A DNA stretch of 64,000 nt. Source: an uncultured Gammaproteobacteria bacterium. Lineage in GTDB: Bacteria; Pseudomonadota; Gammaproteobacteria; Xanthomonadales; Xanthomonadaceae. Below the pieces are notes generated by a model. That model worked only from the letters and a program-made list of their open reading frames with translations, had not been told where the DNA came from and made no database searches. The stretch spans positions 1 through 64,000 of the forward strand of contig CAMPGW010000006.1 of NCBI GenBank assembly GCA_946885735.1, read 5' to 3'. Below are positions 41,920-48,944 of the stretch, piece by piece. Within the stretch, counting starts at the first letter, position 1. Each line of letters opens with the position of its first letter. The translations under genes and the position numbers were made by a program.

Positions 41920-42725
41920 TGCCGCAGTCGGCCGTGTTCGAGGCGGGTGGCAAGCGCGGCCAGCCAGCGGCCGGTGTGGCGTGGCGACGACAAGGTGTGG
42001 CGGGCGCAGGTCGGCCGCCGCGCGCCGACGATGACGCCGATCCCGCCGAGCTTCTCGGCCATCGCGAAGGCCGGCTCGTCGGTCAGGTCATCGCCCAGCA
42101 TCAGCGGCGCGCGCCCGCGGAACGGCGGCGTCTGCAACAGGGTCGCCAGCGCATCGCCCTTGTCGGCGCCGGCGGGCTTGAGTTCGGCCACGCAGTTGCC
42201 GGGTTGCAGCTTGTAGCGGCCGCCACTGGCGTCGGCGATCGCCGAGGCGGCGCCGAGCACGGTCGCCCCGTGTTCGGGTGCATCGCGGTAATGCAGCGCG
42301 AAGGCGACCTTGGCCTTGCGCTCGAGCCAGACGCCGGGGATGGACTCGGCGAGCATCTCGCACTCGCGCCCGACCCGGGTCGCCCAGGCCGCGGGAGGAA
42401 GCAGCGAGCGCACGCGCCCCTGGCCATCGCGGCATTGCAGGCCGTGCAGGGCGCCCGCCGGCAACTGCAGCGGCTTGAACAGGCGGTCGATGTCGGCGAG
42501 CTCGCGCCCGCTCAACACCGCCACCGCGCCGTCGAGCAGGTGTTGCAGGCGCGCCAGCAGGCACAGCAGATCCGCATCCAGCCGGACGTCCTGGGGACGC
42601 CGGACGAAATCCACGAGCGTCCCATCGATGTCCACGAAAAGCGCGAGCGGCTGGTCGCTGTGCTCGAGGAGGCGCGGCGGAAGCTCGCGACCGCTGCGAT
42701 CCACCGCGCTGTCGATCCATTGCAT
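41916..42725 (-). CDS. otsB: Trehalose-6-phosphate phosphatase
   Basis: This 269-residue HAD phosphatase removes the phosphate from trehalose-6-phosphate. The nucleophile and acid Asp32 and Asp34 lie in LFVDIDGTLVDF. AVLSGRELADID is the second motif, and the late metal motif is LMLGDDLTDEPAF. The HADSF cap reads RKAKVAFALHYRDAP and GRYKLQPGNCVAELKP. ATG 42725 is preferred to a TTG eight codons upstream because GGAG lies at a suitable distance. First gene of the operon proper. Confidence 0.94.
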   Translation of the reverse strand: MQWIDSAVDRSGRELPPRLLEHSDQPLALFVDIDGTLVDFVRRPQDVRLDADLLCLLARLQHLLDGAVAVLSGRELADIDRLFKPLQLPAGALHGLQCRDGQGRVRSLLPPAAWATRVGRECEMLAESIPGVWLERKAKVAFALHYRDAPEHGATVLGAASAIADASGGRYKLQPGNCVAELKPAGADKGDALATLLQTPPFRGRAPLMLGDDLTDEPAFAMAEKLGGIGVIVGARRPTCARHTLSSPRHTGRWLAALATRLEHGRLRQ

Positions 42726-42757
42726 CGGCACATTCTCCGCTCCGCGCAATGGCCCGT

Positions 42758-42786
42758 GACTGAACGCGCGGCCACCGGGATGTCAA
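42758..42786 (-). promoter_or_regulatory. Candidate promoter of the trehalose operon
   Basis: On the minus strand TTGACA at 42786-42781 is a perfect -35 box, followed after 17 bases by a weak TCAGTC (42763-42758). An AT-rich stretch with the palindrome AACG-AAA-CGTT lies immediately upstream, between the small hydrophilic gene and otsB. Confidence 0.4.
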
Positions 42787-42806
42787 CGTTTCGTTAAAAC
42801 ATCCGC

Positions 42807-43082
42807 TCAGGCGTCACTACCGGTGGACTGCGCATCGGTGCCGCGCGGCGCGCCCAGGCCAGGATAATCAGACACCGTCGGGCCGCATCCCGGCAGCTCG
42901 TCGCCGCGTGCGGCACGCTGCCGGTCGTCGCGTCCCTCCACTTCGTCGACCACGTCGCGCAGCTCGCGCGACTCACCGTCGGCGATATTGCCGCCCGGCA
43001 TGCCGATCGGCTCGCCCTCCGTGCGCAAGTCCGCCGAGCCCTTCTTCTGGTCGTGGTTGCGATTCTGTTCCTGTCGCGCCAT
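42807..43082 (-). CDS. Small hydrophilic, probably disordered protein
   Basis: This 91-residue protein is rich in Asp, Glu, Arg, Gly and Gln and has almost no hydrophobic core (MARQEQNRNHDQKKGSADLR..., ELRDVVDEVEGRDDRQRAA...). One Cys occurs in LPGCGPTVSDYPG. A strong ribosome binding site (GGAGGAG) precedes the ATG at 43082. No family was recognised. It lies 81 bases before otsB on the same strand, which together with its composition suggests a stress-related protective protein, but this is inference. Confidence 0.6.
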   Translation of the reverse strand: MARQEQNRNHDQKKGSADLRTEGEPIGMPGGNIADGESRELRDVVDEVEGRDDRQRAARGDELPGCGPTVSDYPGLGAPRGTDAQSTGSDA

Positions 43083-43179
43083 CTGCGTTCTCCTCCGTTC
43101 CGTGCAGGCGCATGCCTGTGTTGGCAGCCTAGGCGCCCGCGCGTGAGCGGCAGCCAAGCGCCGGTTCGCCGGCGGCTGC

Positions 43180-43193
43180 TAAGCTCGCGCCCC
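43180..43193 (+). promoter_or_regulatory. Candidate -10 box for the HipA_2-like gene
   Basis: TAAGCT at 43180-43185 is eight bases before the ATG at 43194, so the leader would be very short. It is the same hexamer seen before the ExeA-like gene at 1427. Confidence 0.4.
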
Positions 43194-43967
43194 ATGCGCA
43201 CCGTGCTGGCCACCCGCTATGTCGTCCCCCTGCGGGAGGGCGGTTCCTTGCCGGCCGTGGTGGAAGCGGACGACGAGGGGCTGTACGTGCTCAAGTTCCG
43301 CGGCGCAGGCCAGGGTCCGAAGGCCCTCGTCGCCGAATGGATCGCCGGCGAGCTGGCCCGCGCGCTCGGCCTGCCGGTGCCCGAAATCGTCGCGATGGAA
43401 CTGCACGACGAGCTCGCGCTGGCCGAGCCCGACTCCGAGATCCAGGACCTGATGCGCGCCAGCCTCGGCATCAACCTCGGCATGGACTACCTGCCGCGCG
43501 CGATCGGCTTCGATCCTGCGGTGGACCGGCCGGAGCCGGCGCTGGCCTCGGCGATCGTCTGGTTCGACGCCTTCACCACCAACGTCGATCGCACCGCGCG
43601 CAACACCAACATGCTGGTCTGGCACCGCGAACTGAAGCTGATCGACCATGGCGCGGCGCTGTACTTCCACCACGACTGGGAGCACGCCGGCGAGCGCGCG
43701 CTCGGGCGCTTCCCGCAGGTGCAGGACCACGTGCTGCTGCCGCTGGCGACTCGCCTGGCCGAAGTGGACGATCGCCTGTCCGGCCTGGTGACCCGCGCCC
43801 TGCTCGAGTCCATCGTCGAGGCGCTGCCGGACGACTGGCTGCAGGACCCGTACTTCAACGACGCCGACGGCAACCGCGAGGCCTACGTCAACCACCTGCT
43901 GCGCCGCCTTGCCGGCCGCGCGGGCTTCGTCTCGGAGGCGATCGATGCGCACGCTGGCCGCCTATGA
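43194..43967 (+). CDS. HipA-like kinase-fold protein (HipA_2 family)
   Basis: This 257-residue protein matches the HipA_2 kinase-like family: VVEADDEGLYVLKFRGAGQG with a candidate ATP-binding Lys, LVAEWIAGELARALGLPVPE, the catalytic-like segment WFDAFTTNVDRTARNTNML and the metal-binding-like LKLIDHGAALYFHHDW. Unlike the HipA toxin it is small and lacks a HipB antitoxin partner. The next gene, encoding a DUF3037 protein, overlaps its 3' end; the two families commonly occur as a pair. Function is unknown. Confidence 0.8.
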   Translation: MRTVLATRYVVPLREGGSLPAVVEADDEGLYVLKFRGAGQGPKALVAEWIAGELARALGLPVPEIVAMELHDELALAEPDSEIQDLMRASLGINLGMDYLPRAIGFDPAVDRPEPALASAIVWFDAFTTNVDRTARNTNMLVWHRELKLIDHGAALYFHHDWEHAGERALGRFPQVQDHVLLPLATRLAEVDDRLSGLVTRALLESIVEALPDDWLQDPYFNDADGNREAYVNHLLRRLAGRAGFVSEAIDAHAGRL

Positions 43968-44328
43968 CTATGCGGTGGTGCGGGTGGTGCCGCGGGTGGA
44001 ACGCGGCGAGTTCCTCAATGTCGGAGTGATCGTGTCCTGCGAGTCGGCGCGGCTGTTGCAGGCGCGCATCGAACTCGACGAATCGCGCGTGCTCGCGCTC
44101 GACCCGACGGTGGACCTGGAACTGCTGCGCCAGCACCTGGGCGCGATCCCGCGCATCTGCGCGGGCGACGCCGACGCCGGGCCGATCGCCGCGCTGCCGC
44201 TGCGGGCACGCTTCCACTGGCTGACGGCGCCGCGCAGCACCATCGTGCAGACCTCGCCGGTGCATCGCGGCCAGTGCGTGGACCCCGCGGCCGCACTGGA
44301 GCACCTGCTCGCGCGCATGGTGCGCTGA
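43945..44328 (+). CDS. DUF3037 family protein
   Basis: This 127-residue protein matches DUF3037: AAYDYAVVRVVPRVERGEFLN followed by VGVIVSC, then RIELDESRVLALDP, and the conserved C-terminal PLRARFHWLTAPRSTIVQ with SPVHRGQC. The ATG at 43945 follows CGGAGG and overlaps the HipA_2 gene by 23 bases, so translation is probably coupled. No enzymatic role is known. Confidence 0.82.
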   Translation: MRTLAAYDYAVVRVVPRVERGEFLNVGVIVSCESARLLQARIELDESRVLALDPTVDLELLRQHLGAIPRICAGDADAGPIAALPLRARFHWLTAPRSTIVQTSPVHRGQCVDPAAALEHLLARMVR

Positions 44329-44361
44329 TCCCCGCCGGCGCCCGGCGCGGCGGGTCCGCCA

Positions 44362-45318
44362 TCAGCCGACGATCGGCGCCAGCGCGCGCTGGATCCGCTC
44401 ACCCTGCGCCGGCGTGACCATCCCGAACAGCAGCTTGCTGAAGCGCGGGTCCTGCACGCCGCTGACGATGTACTGGTGCCGGTAGGCGCGCAGGAAGGTA
44501 TCGGCGACCATCGCCTGCTCGGGCGCGGACAGTTCGCGATGCAGCGCCTGCATGAAGTACTGCGCGTCGGCCGCCGCCTGCGCCTGCACGATGCCGTCCA
44601 CCGCGCCGACCAGGCCGATCAGGTCGTCCACGGCCTTGTCGCGCTCGCGCGCGCCCAGCTTGGCATCCTCGCGCACCCACTCGAGCTCGTCGAGGATGGC
44701 GTGCTGGGATTCCTCGCGCCAGTGGAACAGGAACACGTCCTTCCACAGCGGCGACAGCCTGTCGTCCGGCTCGATGCTCGAGCGGTAATGCGCCTGCGTG
44801 AAGAGCTCGATATGGCAGGTCAGCGCGAGCACCGCCCAGGTCGAGGCCGACAGCACGGCATTGGCGACGTCGTTGGGTTGCGGCAGGAAGCGATAGCCGG
44901 CCGGCATGCCTTCCGCGGCCATGTCCTCCATGCGACGGAACAGTTCCTGGTGCTTGAGCTCCTCGTCGGTGAAGCGCACCAGCGCCTCCAGCGCGACCTG
45001 GTCGCCGAGCCAGTGGTCGCGGCTGACCTCGAGCATCTTGGCGCCGATGAAGCGCTCCACCAACCCGAACATGTTGGCGTAGGTACGGCCCTGCACCTGG
45101 CTGGCGAAGCGCCGCTCGGCGCTGTTGCAGAAGCCGAGCCGCGCGACCATCGACAGGCCGTCGGGCAGGAACTTCTGCGAAAAGTCGAGGGCGCGGCCGC
45201 GGATCACGTCGCGGTCGATCTCCCAGCGCACGCGCTTGGAGACCTCGATGCAGCGGGCGTAGCGATGGGTGGCGGGGGCGGCAGCGGGAATGTCGGCGGG
45301 AATCACCTGGGCGTTCAT
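44362..45318 (-). CDS. Putative ferritin-like diiron protein (AurF-like)
   Basis: This 318-residue mostly helical protein has two ExxH motifs of the kind that bind a diiron centre: DEELKHQELF (Glu120, His123) and REESQHAILDELE (Glu203, His206). Further candidate carboxylates lie in FGLVERFIGAKMLEVSRDH and LTCHIELFTQAHY. The spacing fits a ferritin-like four-helix diiron oxygenase such as AurF, but I could not place it in a named family with certainty. No signal peptide. The gene is divergent from an AraC-type regulator 222 bases away, which may control it. The ATG at 45318 is the first sensible start. Confidence 0.6.
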   Translation of the reverse strand: MNAQVIPADIPAAAPATHRYARCIEVSKRVRWEIDRDVIRGRALDFSQKFLPDGLSMVARLGFCNSAERRFASQVQGRTYANMFGLVERFIGAKMLEVSRDHWLGDQVALEALVRFTDEELKHQELFRRMEDMAAEGMPAGYRFLPQPNDVANAVLSASTWAVLALTCHIELFTQAHYRSSIEPDDRLSPLWKDVFLFHWREESQHAILDELEWVREDAKLGARERDKAVDDLIGLVGAVDGIVQAQAAADAQYFMQALHRELSAPEQAMVADTFLRAYRHQYIVSGVQDPRFSKLLFGMVTPAQGERIQRALAPIVG

Positions 45319-45505
45319 GTCGTGGGTCCTCGGAAGTGGGCCGCGGAATGCGGTGTGCACATGCTCGTGCCGGCCGCGGCCCTGCACTTGTTCCGGACGC
45401 CGGCCCGGTTTTGCACCAGCGCCGCCCTGCGCCGATCGCTTGACCACGACGCCGCGCGGATTGACCGCACCACCGGGCGCTACTGCATCCACCGACGGGC
45501 GGCGC

Positions 45506-45511
45506 TATGCT
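45506..45511 (+). promoter_or_regulatory. Candidate -10 box of the AraC gene
   Basis: TATGCT lies about 30 bases before the ATG at 45541, within the 222-base divergent interval shared with the diiron protein gene. The rest of that interval shows no clear operator or hairpin. Confidence 0.3.
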
Positions 45512-45540
45512 TTGCCCACTCCCCCGACCGGCCCGCCACC

Positions 45541-46536
45541 ATGGACGCGCTATCGGAAGTCCTCAAGGCCCTGCACCTGACGAGCGGCGTCTTCCTCGAG
45601 GTGGAGTTCACCGCGCCCTGGTGCATCGATTCCGCACCCGGTGCCGACGACGTCCGCCACATCCTGCCGTCGGCCGAACACGTGGTGATCTACCACCTCC
45701 TCACCGAGGGCCGCTGTCGCGCGCGCCTGCCGGACGCAGGCGAGGTCATCGAACTCGGGCCGGGCGACCTGATCATGTTCCCGCATGGCGACGGCCATCT
45801 GCTCGGCAGCGACCTGCAGCGCATGCCGCTGCCTGCGTCCAGCCTGGTCGAGCCGGCCGCCGACGGCGGGCTGATGCGCATCCGCCACGGCGGCGGGGGC
45901 GAGCGCACGCGCTTCATCTGCGGATTCCTGGCTTGCGAGAAGCGTCTGTGCCGGCCCCTGCTGGATGCCCTGCCGCGGATGCTGCGGGTGCCGCTCGGCG
46001 AGGATTCCGCGACGCGCTGGCTGGCCGGAGCCCTCCAGCACGGCGCCGCCGAGACCCACGCGCCGAGGCCAGGCAGTGACGCGATCCTGGGCCGCATGTC
46101 GGAGCTCGTCTTCGTCGAGTCGCTGCGCCTCTACATCCGCTCCCTCCCCGACGACCAGTTGGGCTGGCTGGCCGGCTTGCGCGAGCCGATCGTCGCGCGC
46201 GCGCTGGCGCTGCTCCACGCCGATCCCGGCAGGCACTGGGAAGTCGAGTCACTGGCCCGTGAATGCGGCGTCTCGCGTTCCACCCTGGGCGACCGCTTCG
46301 TCGCGCTGCTCGGCGAGCCGCCCATGCAATACCTCACGCGCTGGCGGCTGGCCCTGGCCGCGCGCACCCTGTCCAGCCGCAACGACGGCGTCGCCCAGGT
46401 CGCCACCGAGGTCGGGTACGAGTCGGAGGCCGCGTTCAATCGTGCGTTCAAGCGCGAGTTCGGCATGCCGCCGGCGGCCTGGCGCCGCGCCGTGCGCGCG
46501 CAACGCCGACTGGCAAGCACCGGAGAATCCGCATGA
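45541..46536 (+). CDS. AraC family regulator with cupin-type sensor domain
   Basis: This 331-residue regulator has an N-terminal Cupin_6 domain (about residues 10-190: EVEFTAPWCIDSAPGADD..., VIYHLLTEGRCRARLP, LGPGDLIMFPHGDGHLLG) and a C-terminal AraC double HTH (about 220-325) with LARECGVSRSTLGDRF and VATEVGYESEAAFNRAFKRE followed by FGMPPAAWRR. Relatives control oxidoreductases and react to small ligands. It overlaps the cysteine synthase-glutaredoxin gene by four bases and is divergent from the diiron gene, so it may govern both. Confidence 0.9.
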   Translation: MDALSEVLKALHLTSGVFLEVEFTAPWCIDSAPGADDVRHILPSAEHVVIYHLLTEGRCRARLPDAGEVIELGPGDLIMFPHGDGHLLGSDLQRMPLPASSLVEPAADGGLMRIRHGGGGERTRFICGFLACEKRLCRPLLDALPRMLRVPLGEDSATRWLAGALQHGAAETHAPRPGSDAILGRMSELVFVESLRLYIRSLPDDQLGWLAGLREPIVARALALLHADPGRHWEVESLARECGVSRSTLGDRFVALLGEPPMQYLTRWRLALAARTLSSRNDGVAQVATEVGYESEAAFNRAFKREFGMPPAAWRRAVRAQRRLASTGESA

Positions 46537-48035
46537 GCCATCTTCCACGCGACAGCATCCTCGCCACCATCGGCAACACCCCGGTGGTGCGCCTGCGGCA
46601 CCTGGCCCCCGCGCACGCGAACGTCTTCGTCAAGCTCGAGGCCTTCAATCCGATGGGCTCGGTCAAGGACCGGCTCGCGCTCGGCGTCATCGAGGACGCC
46701 GAGCGCCGCGGCCTGCTGCGACCCGGACAGACGGTGATCGAGGCCACCAGCGGCAACACCGGCATCGGCCTGGCGATGGTCTGCGCGGTCAAGGGCTATC
46801 CGCTGGTGGTGGTGATGGCGGAGAACTTCAGCGTCGAACGGCGCCGGCTGATGCGCTTCCTCGGCGCGCGGGTCGTGCTCACGCCGGCCGCGTTGCGTGG
46901 CACCGGCATGCTGGCCAAGGTGGAGGAACTCGCGCGCGAGCACGGGTGGTTCTGGTGCCGGCAGTTCGACAACGAGGCCAATGCCGAGATCCATTCGCGC
47001 ACGACCGCGCGTGAAATCCTCGCCACCTTCGAGGGCGAGCGGCTGGACGCCTTCGTCACCGGCGTCGGCACCGGCGGCACGCTGAAGGGCGTGGCGCGGG
47101 CGCTGAAGGCCGAACGGCCGCAGACGCGCATCGTGGTGTGCGAGCCCGACAACGCGCCAGTGCTCGCCAGCGGCATCGCGCAGAAGCGCGGTCCCGACGG
47201 GCGGCCGGATGGCAGCCACCCGATGTCGCGGCCACACGTGATGCAGGGCTGGTCACCGGACTTCATTCCGAGCCTGACCGAGGATGCGCTGTCCGCGCAG
47301 TGGGTGGACGAGATCGTCGGCATCAACGGCGCCGACGCCATGCGGCTCGCGCGCGACCTGGCGCGGCGTGAGGGCATCTTCTGCGGGATTTCCGGCGGCG
47401 CAACGCTGGCCGGCGCGCTGCAGGTGGCGAACCAGGCAGCGGCCGGGGCGAACATCCTGGCCATGCTGCCCGACACCGGCGAGCGCTACCTGAGCACGCC
47501 CTTGTTCGATGGCATCGGCGCCGACATGGACGCGGCCGAGTGGGAGATCTCGCGCTCGACGCCGAGTGCGCGCTTCGATGCGCCCGCGCCGGCCGCGCAG
47601 CCGCAGGCAGCCGCCAAGGCCGCGCCGGCGCCGTCCTGGCCCGAGCCCTCACCCGAAGTCGCCGACTTCGTCGCCCGCATCGTCGCCGACGCCGAGCAGC
47701 CGGTGGTGCTGTTCGCGCTGGAGTGGTGCGAGTTCTGCTGGGCCTTGCGCAAGCTGTTCGCGGCGGCGGGCGTCGCCTACCGGTCGGTGGACCTGGATTC
47801 GACGGCCTACCAGCGCGAGGATCGCGGCGGGCAGGTGCGCAGCGTGCTGCGCACGATGACCGGCAGCCTCACGATCCCGCAGGTCTTCGTGGACGGCGAG
47901 TACATCGGCGGCTGCAGCGACACGCTGGTGGCGTTCCGCAATGGACGCTTCGCCAGGCATCGCACCGTGGACGCGGACATCGGCGATCCGGAGCGCTTCC
48001 TGCCCGGCTGGCAGCAGGCCCGTCCCGGCGCCTGA
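46533..48035 (+). CDS. Cysteine synthase-like enzyme fused to a C-terminal glutaredoxin
   Basis: This 500-residue fusion has a PLP-dependent cysteine synthase/CBS-like domain at about residues 1-340. Lys45 in NPMGSVKDR binds PLP, the substrate loop is TSGNTGIG, the phosphate loop is GTGGTLKG, and GISGGATLAGA lies near its end. After an Ala/Pro-rich linker, a glutaredoxin domain occupies about residues 380-490, with dithiol site Cys399-Glu-Phe-Cys402 and the cis-Pro loop SLTIPQVFVDGEYIGGC. The domain could relay electrons or supply a thiol-based substrate to the synthase, but no function is established to my knowledge. It is cotranscribed with the AraC gene. Confidence 0.9.
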   Translation: MSHLPRDSILATIGNTPVVRLRHLAPAHANVFVKLEAFNPMGSVKDRLALGVIEDAERRGLLRPGQTVIEATSGNTGIGLAMVCAVKGYPLVVVMAENFSVERRRLMRFLGARVVLTPAALRGTGMLAKVEELAREHGWFWCRQFDNEANAEIHSRTTAREILATFEGERLDAFVTGVGTGGTLKGVARALKAERPQTRIVVCEPDNAPVLASGIAQKRGPDGRPDGSHPMSRPHVMQGWSPDFIPSLTEDALSAQWVDEIVGINGADAMRLARDLARREGIFCGISGGATLAGALQVANQAAAGANILAMLPDTGERYLSTPLFDGIGADMDAAEWEISRSTPSARFDAPAPAAQPQAAAKAAPAPSWPEPSPEVADFVARIVADAEQPVVLFALEWCEFCWALRKLFAAAGVAYRSVDLDSTAYQREDRGGQVRSVLRTMTGSLTIPQVFVDGEYIGGCSDTLVAFRNGRFARHRTVDADIGDPERFLPGWQQARPGA

Positions 48036-48041
48036 GCGCGG

Positions 48042-48944
48042 CTAGAACCAGGCGCGCAGACCGACCACCCAGCGCCAGTCGCCGCTCGCATCGCCCTGTG
48101 CGCGGGCCAGGTCGGCCGTCGCGCCGAGGGTCTGTTCGCGCACGATGCCCAGGTAGGGCGCGAACTGGCGTTGCCTTTCGTAGCGCAGGCGCAGCCCGAA
48201 CTCGGCCTGGCTCAAGCCGGCGCCCACGCCGCGGGCCGCGTCGGCCCGGCTCTCCGCCCGCAGCTCGAGTTGCGACTGCAGGATCCAGTTCGCCGACAGC
48301 AGCGTGTCGTACTCCAGCTCCAGCCGCGCGCTGGCCGCGCCGTCGCGCAGGTACAGCATCGCCTGCGTTTCGATCTTGTAGGGCGCCAGGCCGACGACGC
48401 CGATGGCCAGCGCATCGCGCGCCTGCGGCTGCGCGTCGTGCCGCAGGCCCGCCACGATGTCCCACCAGGGCGACACGCTGCGCCCGTAGAGCAACTCGAG
48501 CTCATGGTGCGTGGCATCGCCGTCGCCCGACTCGCCCTCGCTGCGGAACCAGAACCGGTTGATGTCGGTGCCGCTCCAGCCGTGCAGCTCCCAGGCCACG
48601 CCGCTGGCCTGGTCCGAACGCCAGTGCTCGAGGCGGTCCAAGGCGACGTAGGTGTGGATGGAATCGCCGTGCGTCGCATGCCCACCCGACGGCGGGCGCG
48701 CCGCGGCGCGGTCGGCCTCGGTGATCGGTGGGATCGGGGTGCGCGGTGCATCCTGCGGCGCCGCAGGCACCGGCGCGTGACCCATCGAGGCATGGTCCAT
48801 CTTCGACTGATCCACCACGGAAGGATCCGGTGGTGGCGGAGGCAGCGGCCGGGAATGATCCATCGTGGAATGGTCGACCTGCTGCGCGGAGAGCAACGGC
48901 GACAGCGCGCCGAGCGCGACGGCCAGGACGAGGCGCCGGATCAC
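48042..48944 (-). CDS. copB: Copper resistance outer-membrane protein CopB
   Basis: From GTG 48944 the product is 300 residues. It has a signal peptide (LVLAVALGALSPLLSA), a Met/His-rich N-terminal region (VDHSTMDHSRP, KMDHASMGHAP) that would bind copper, and a beta-barrel domain typical of CopB/PcoB with DRLEHWRSDQASGVAWELHG, INRFWFRSEGE, ELLYGRSVSPWWDIVAGLRHD and WVVGLRAWF at the end. The start overlaps the copA stop (GTGA). A longer frame open to 49124 overlaps copA and is not used. It should sit in the outer membrane and reduce periplasmic copper. Confidence 0.93.
   Translation of the reverse strand: MIRRLVLAVALGALSPLLSAQQVDHSTMDHSRPLPPPPPDPSVVDQSKMDHASMGHAPVPAAPQDAPRTPIPPITEADRAAARPPSGGHATHGDSIHTYVALDRLEHWRSDQASGVAWELHGWSGTDINRFWFRSEGESGDGDATHHELELLYGRSVSPWWDIVAGLRHDAQPQARDALAIGVVGLAPYKIETQAMLYLRDGAASARLELEYDTLLSANWILQSQLELRAESRADAARGVGAGLSQAEFGLRLRYERQRQFAPYLGIVREQTLGATADLARAQGDASGDWRWVVGLRAWF

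Noticed and set aside
42807..43213. Longer frames in the region of the small hydrophilic protein, including one ending at 42794
   Set aside because: Only the frame from 43082 has a strong ribosome binding site and a plausible start; the others are Arg/Ser-rich shadows.
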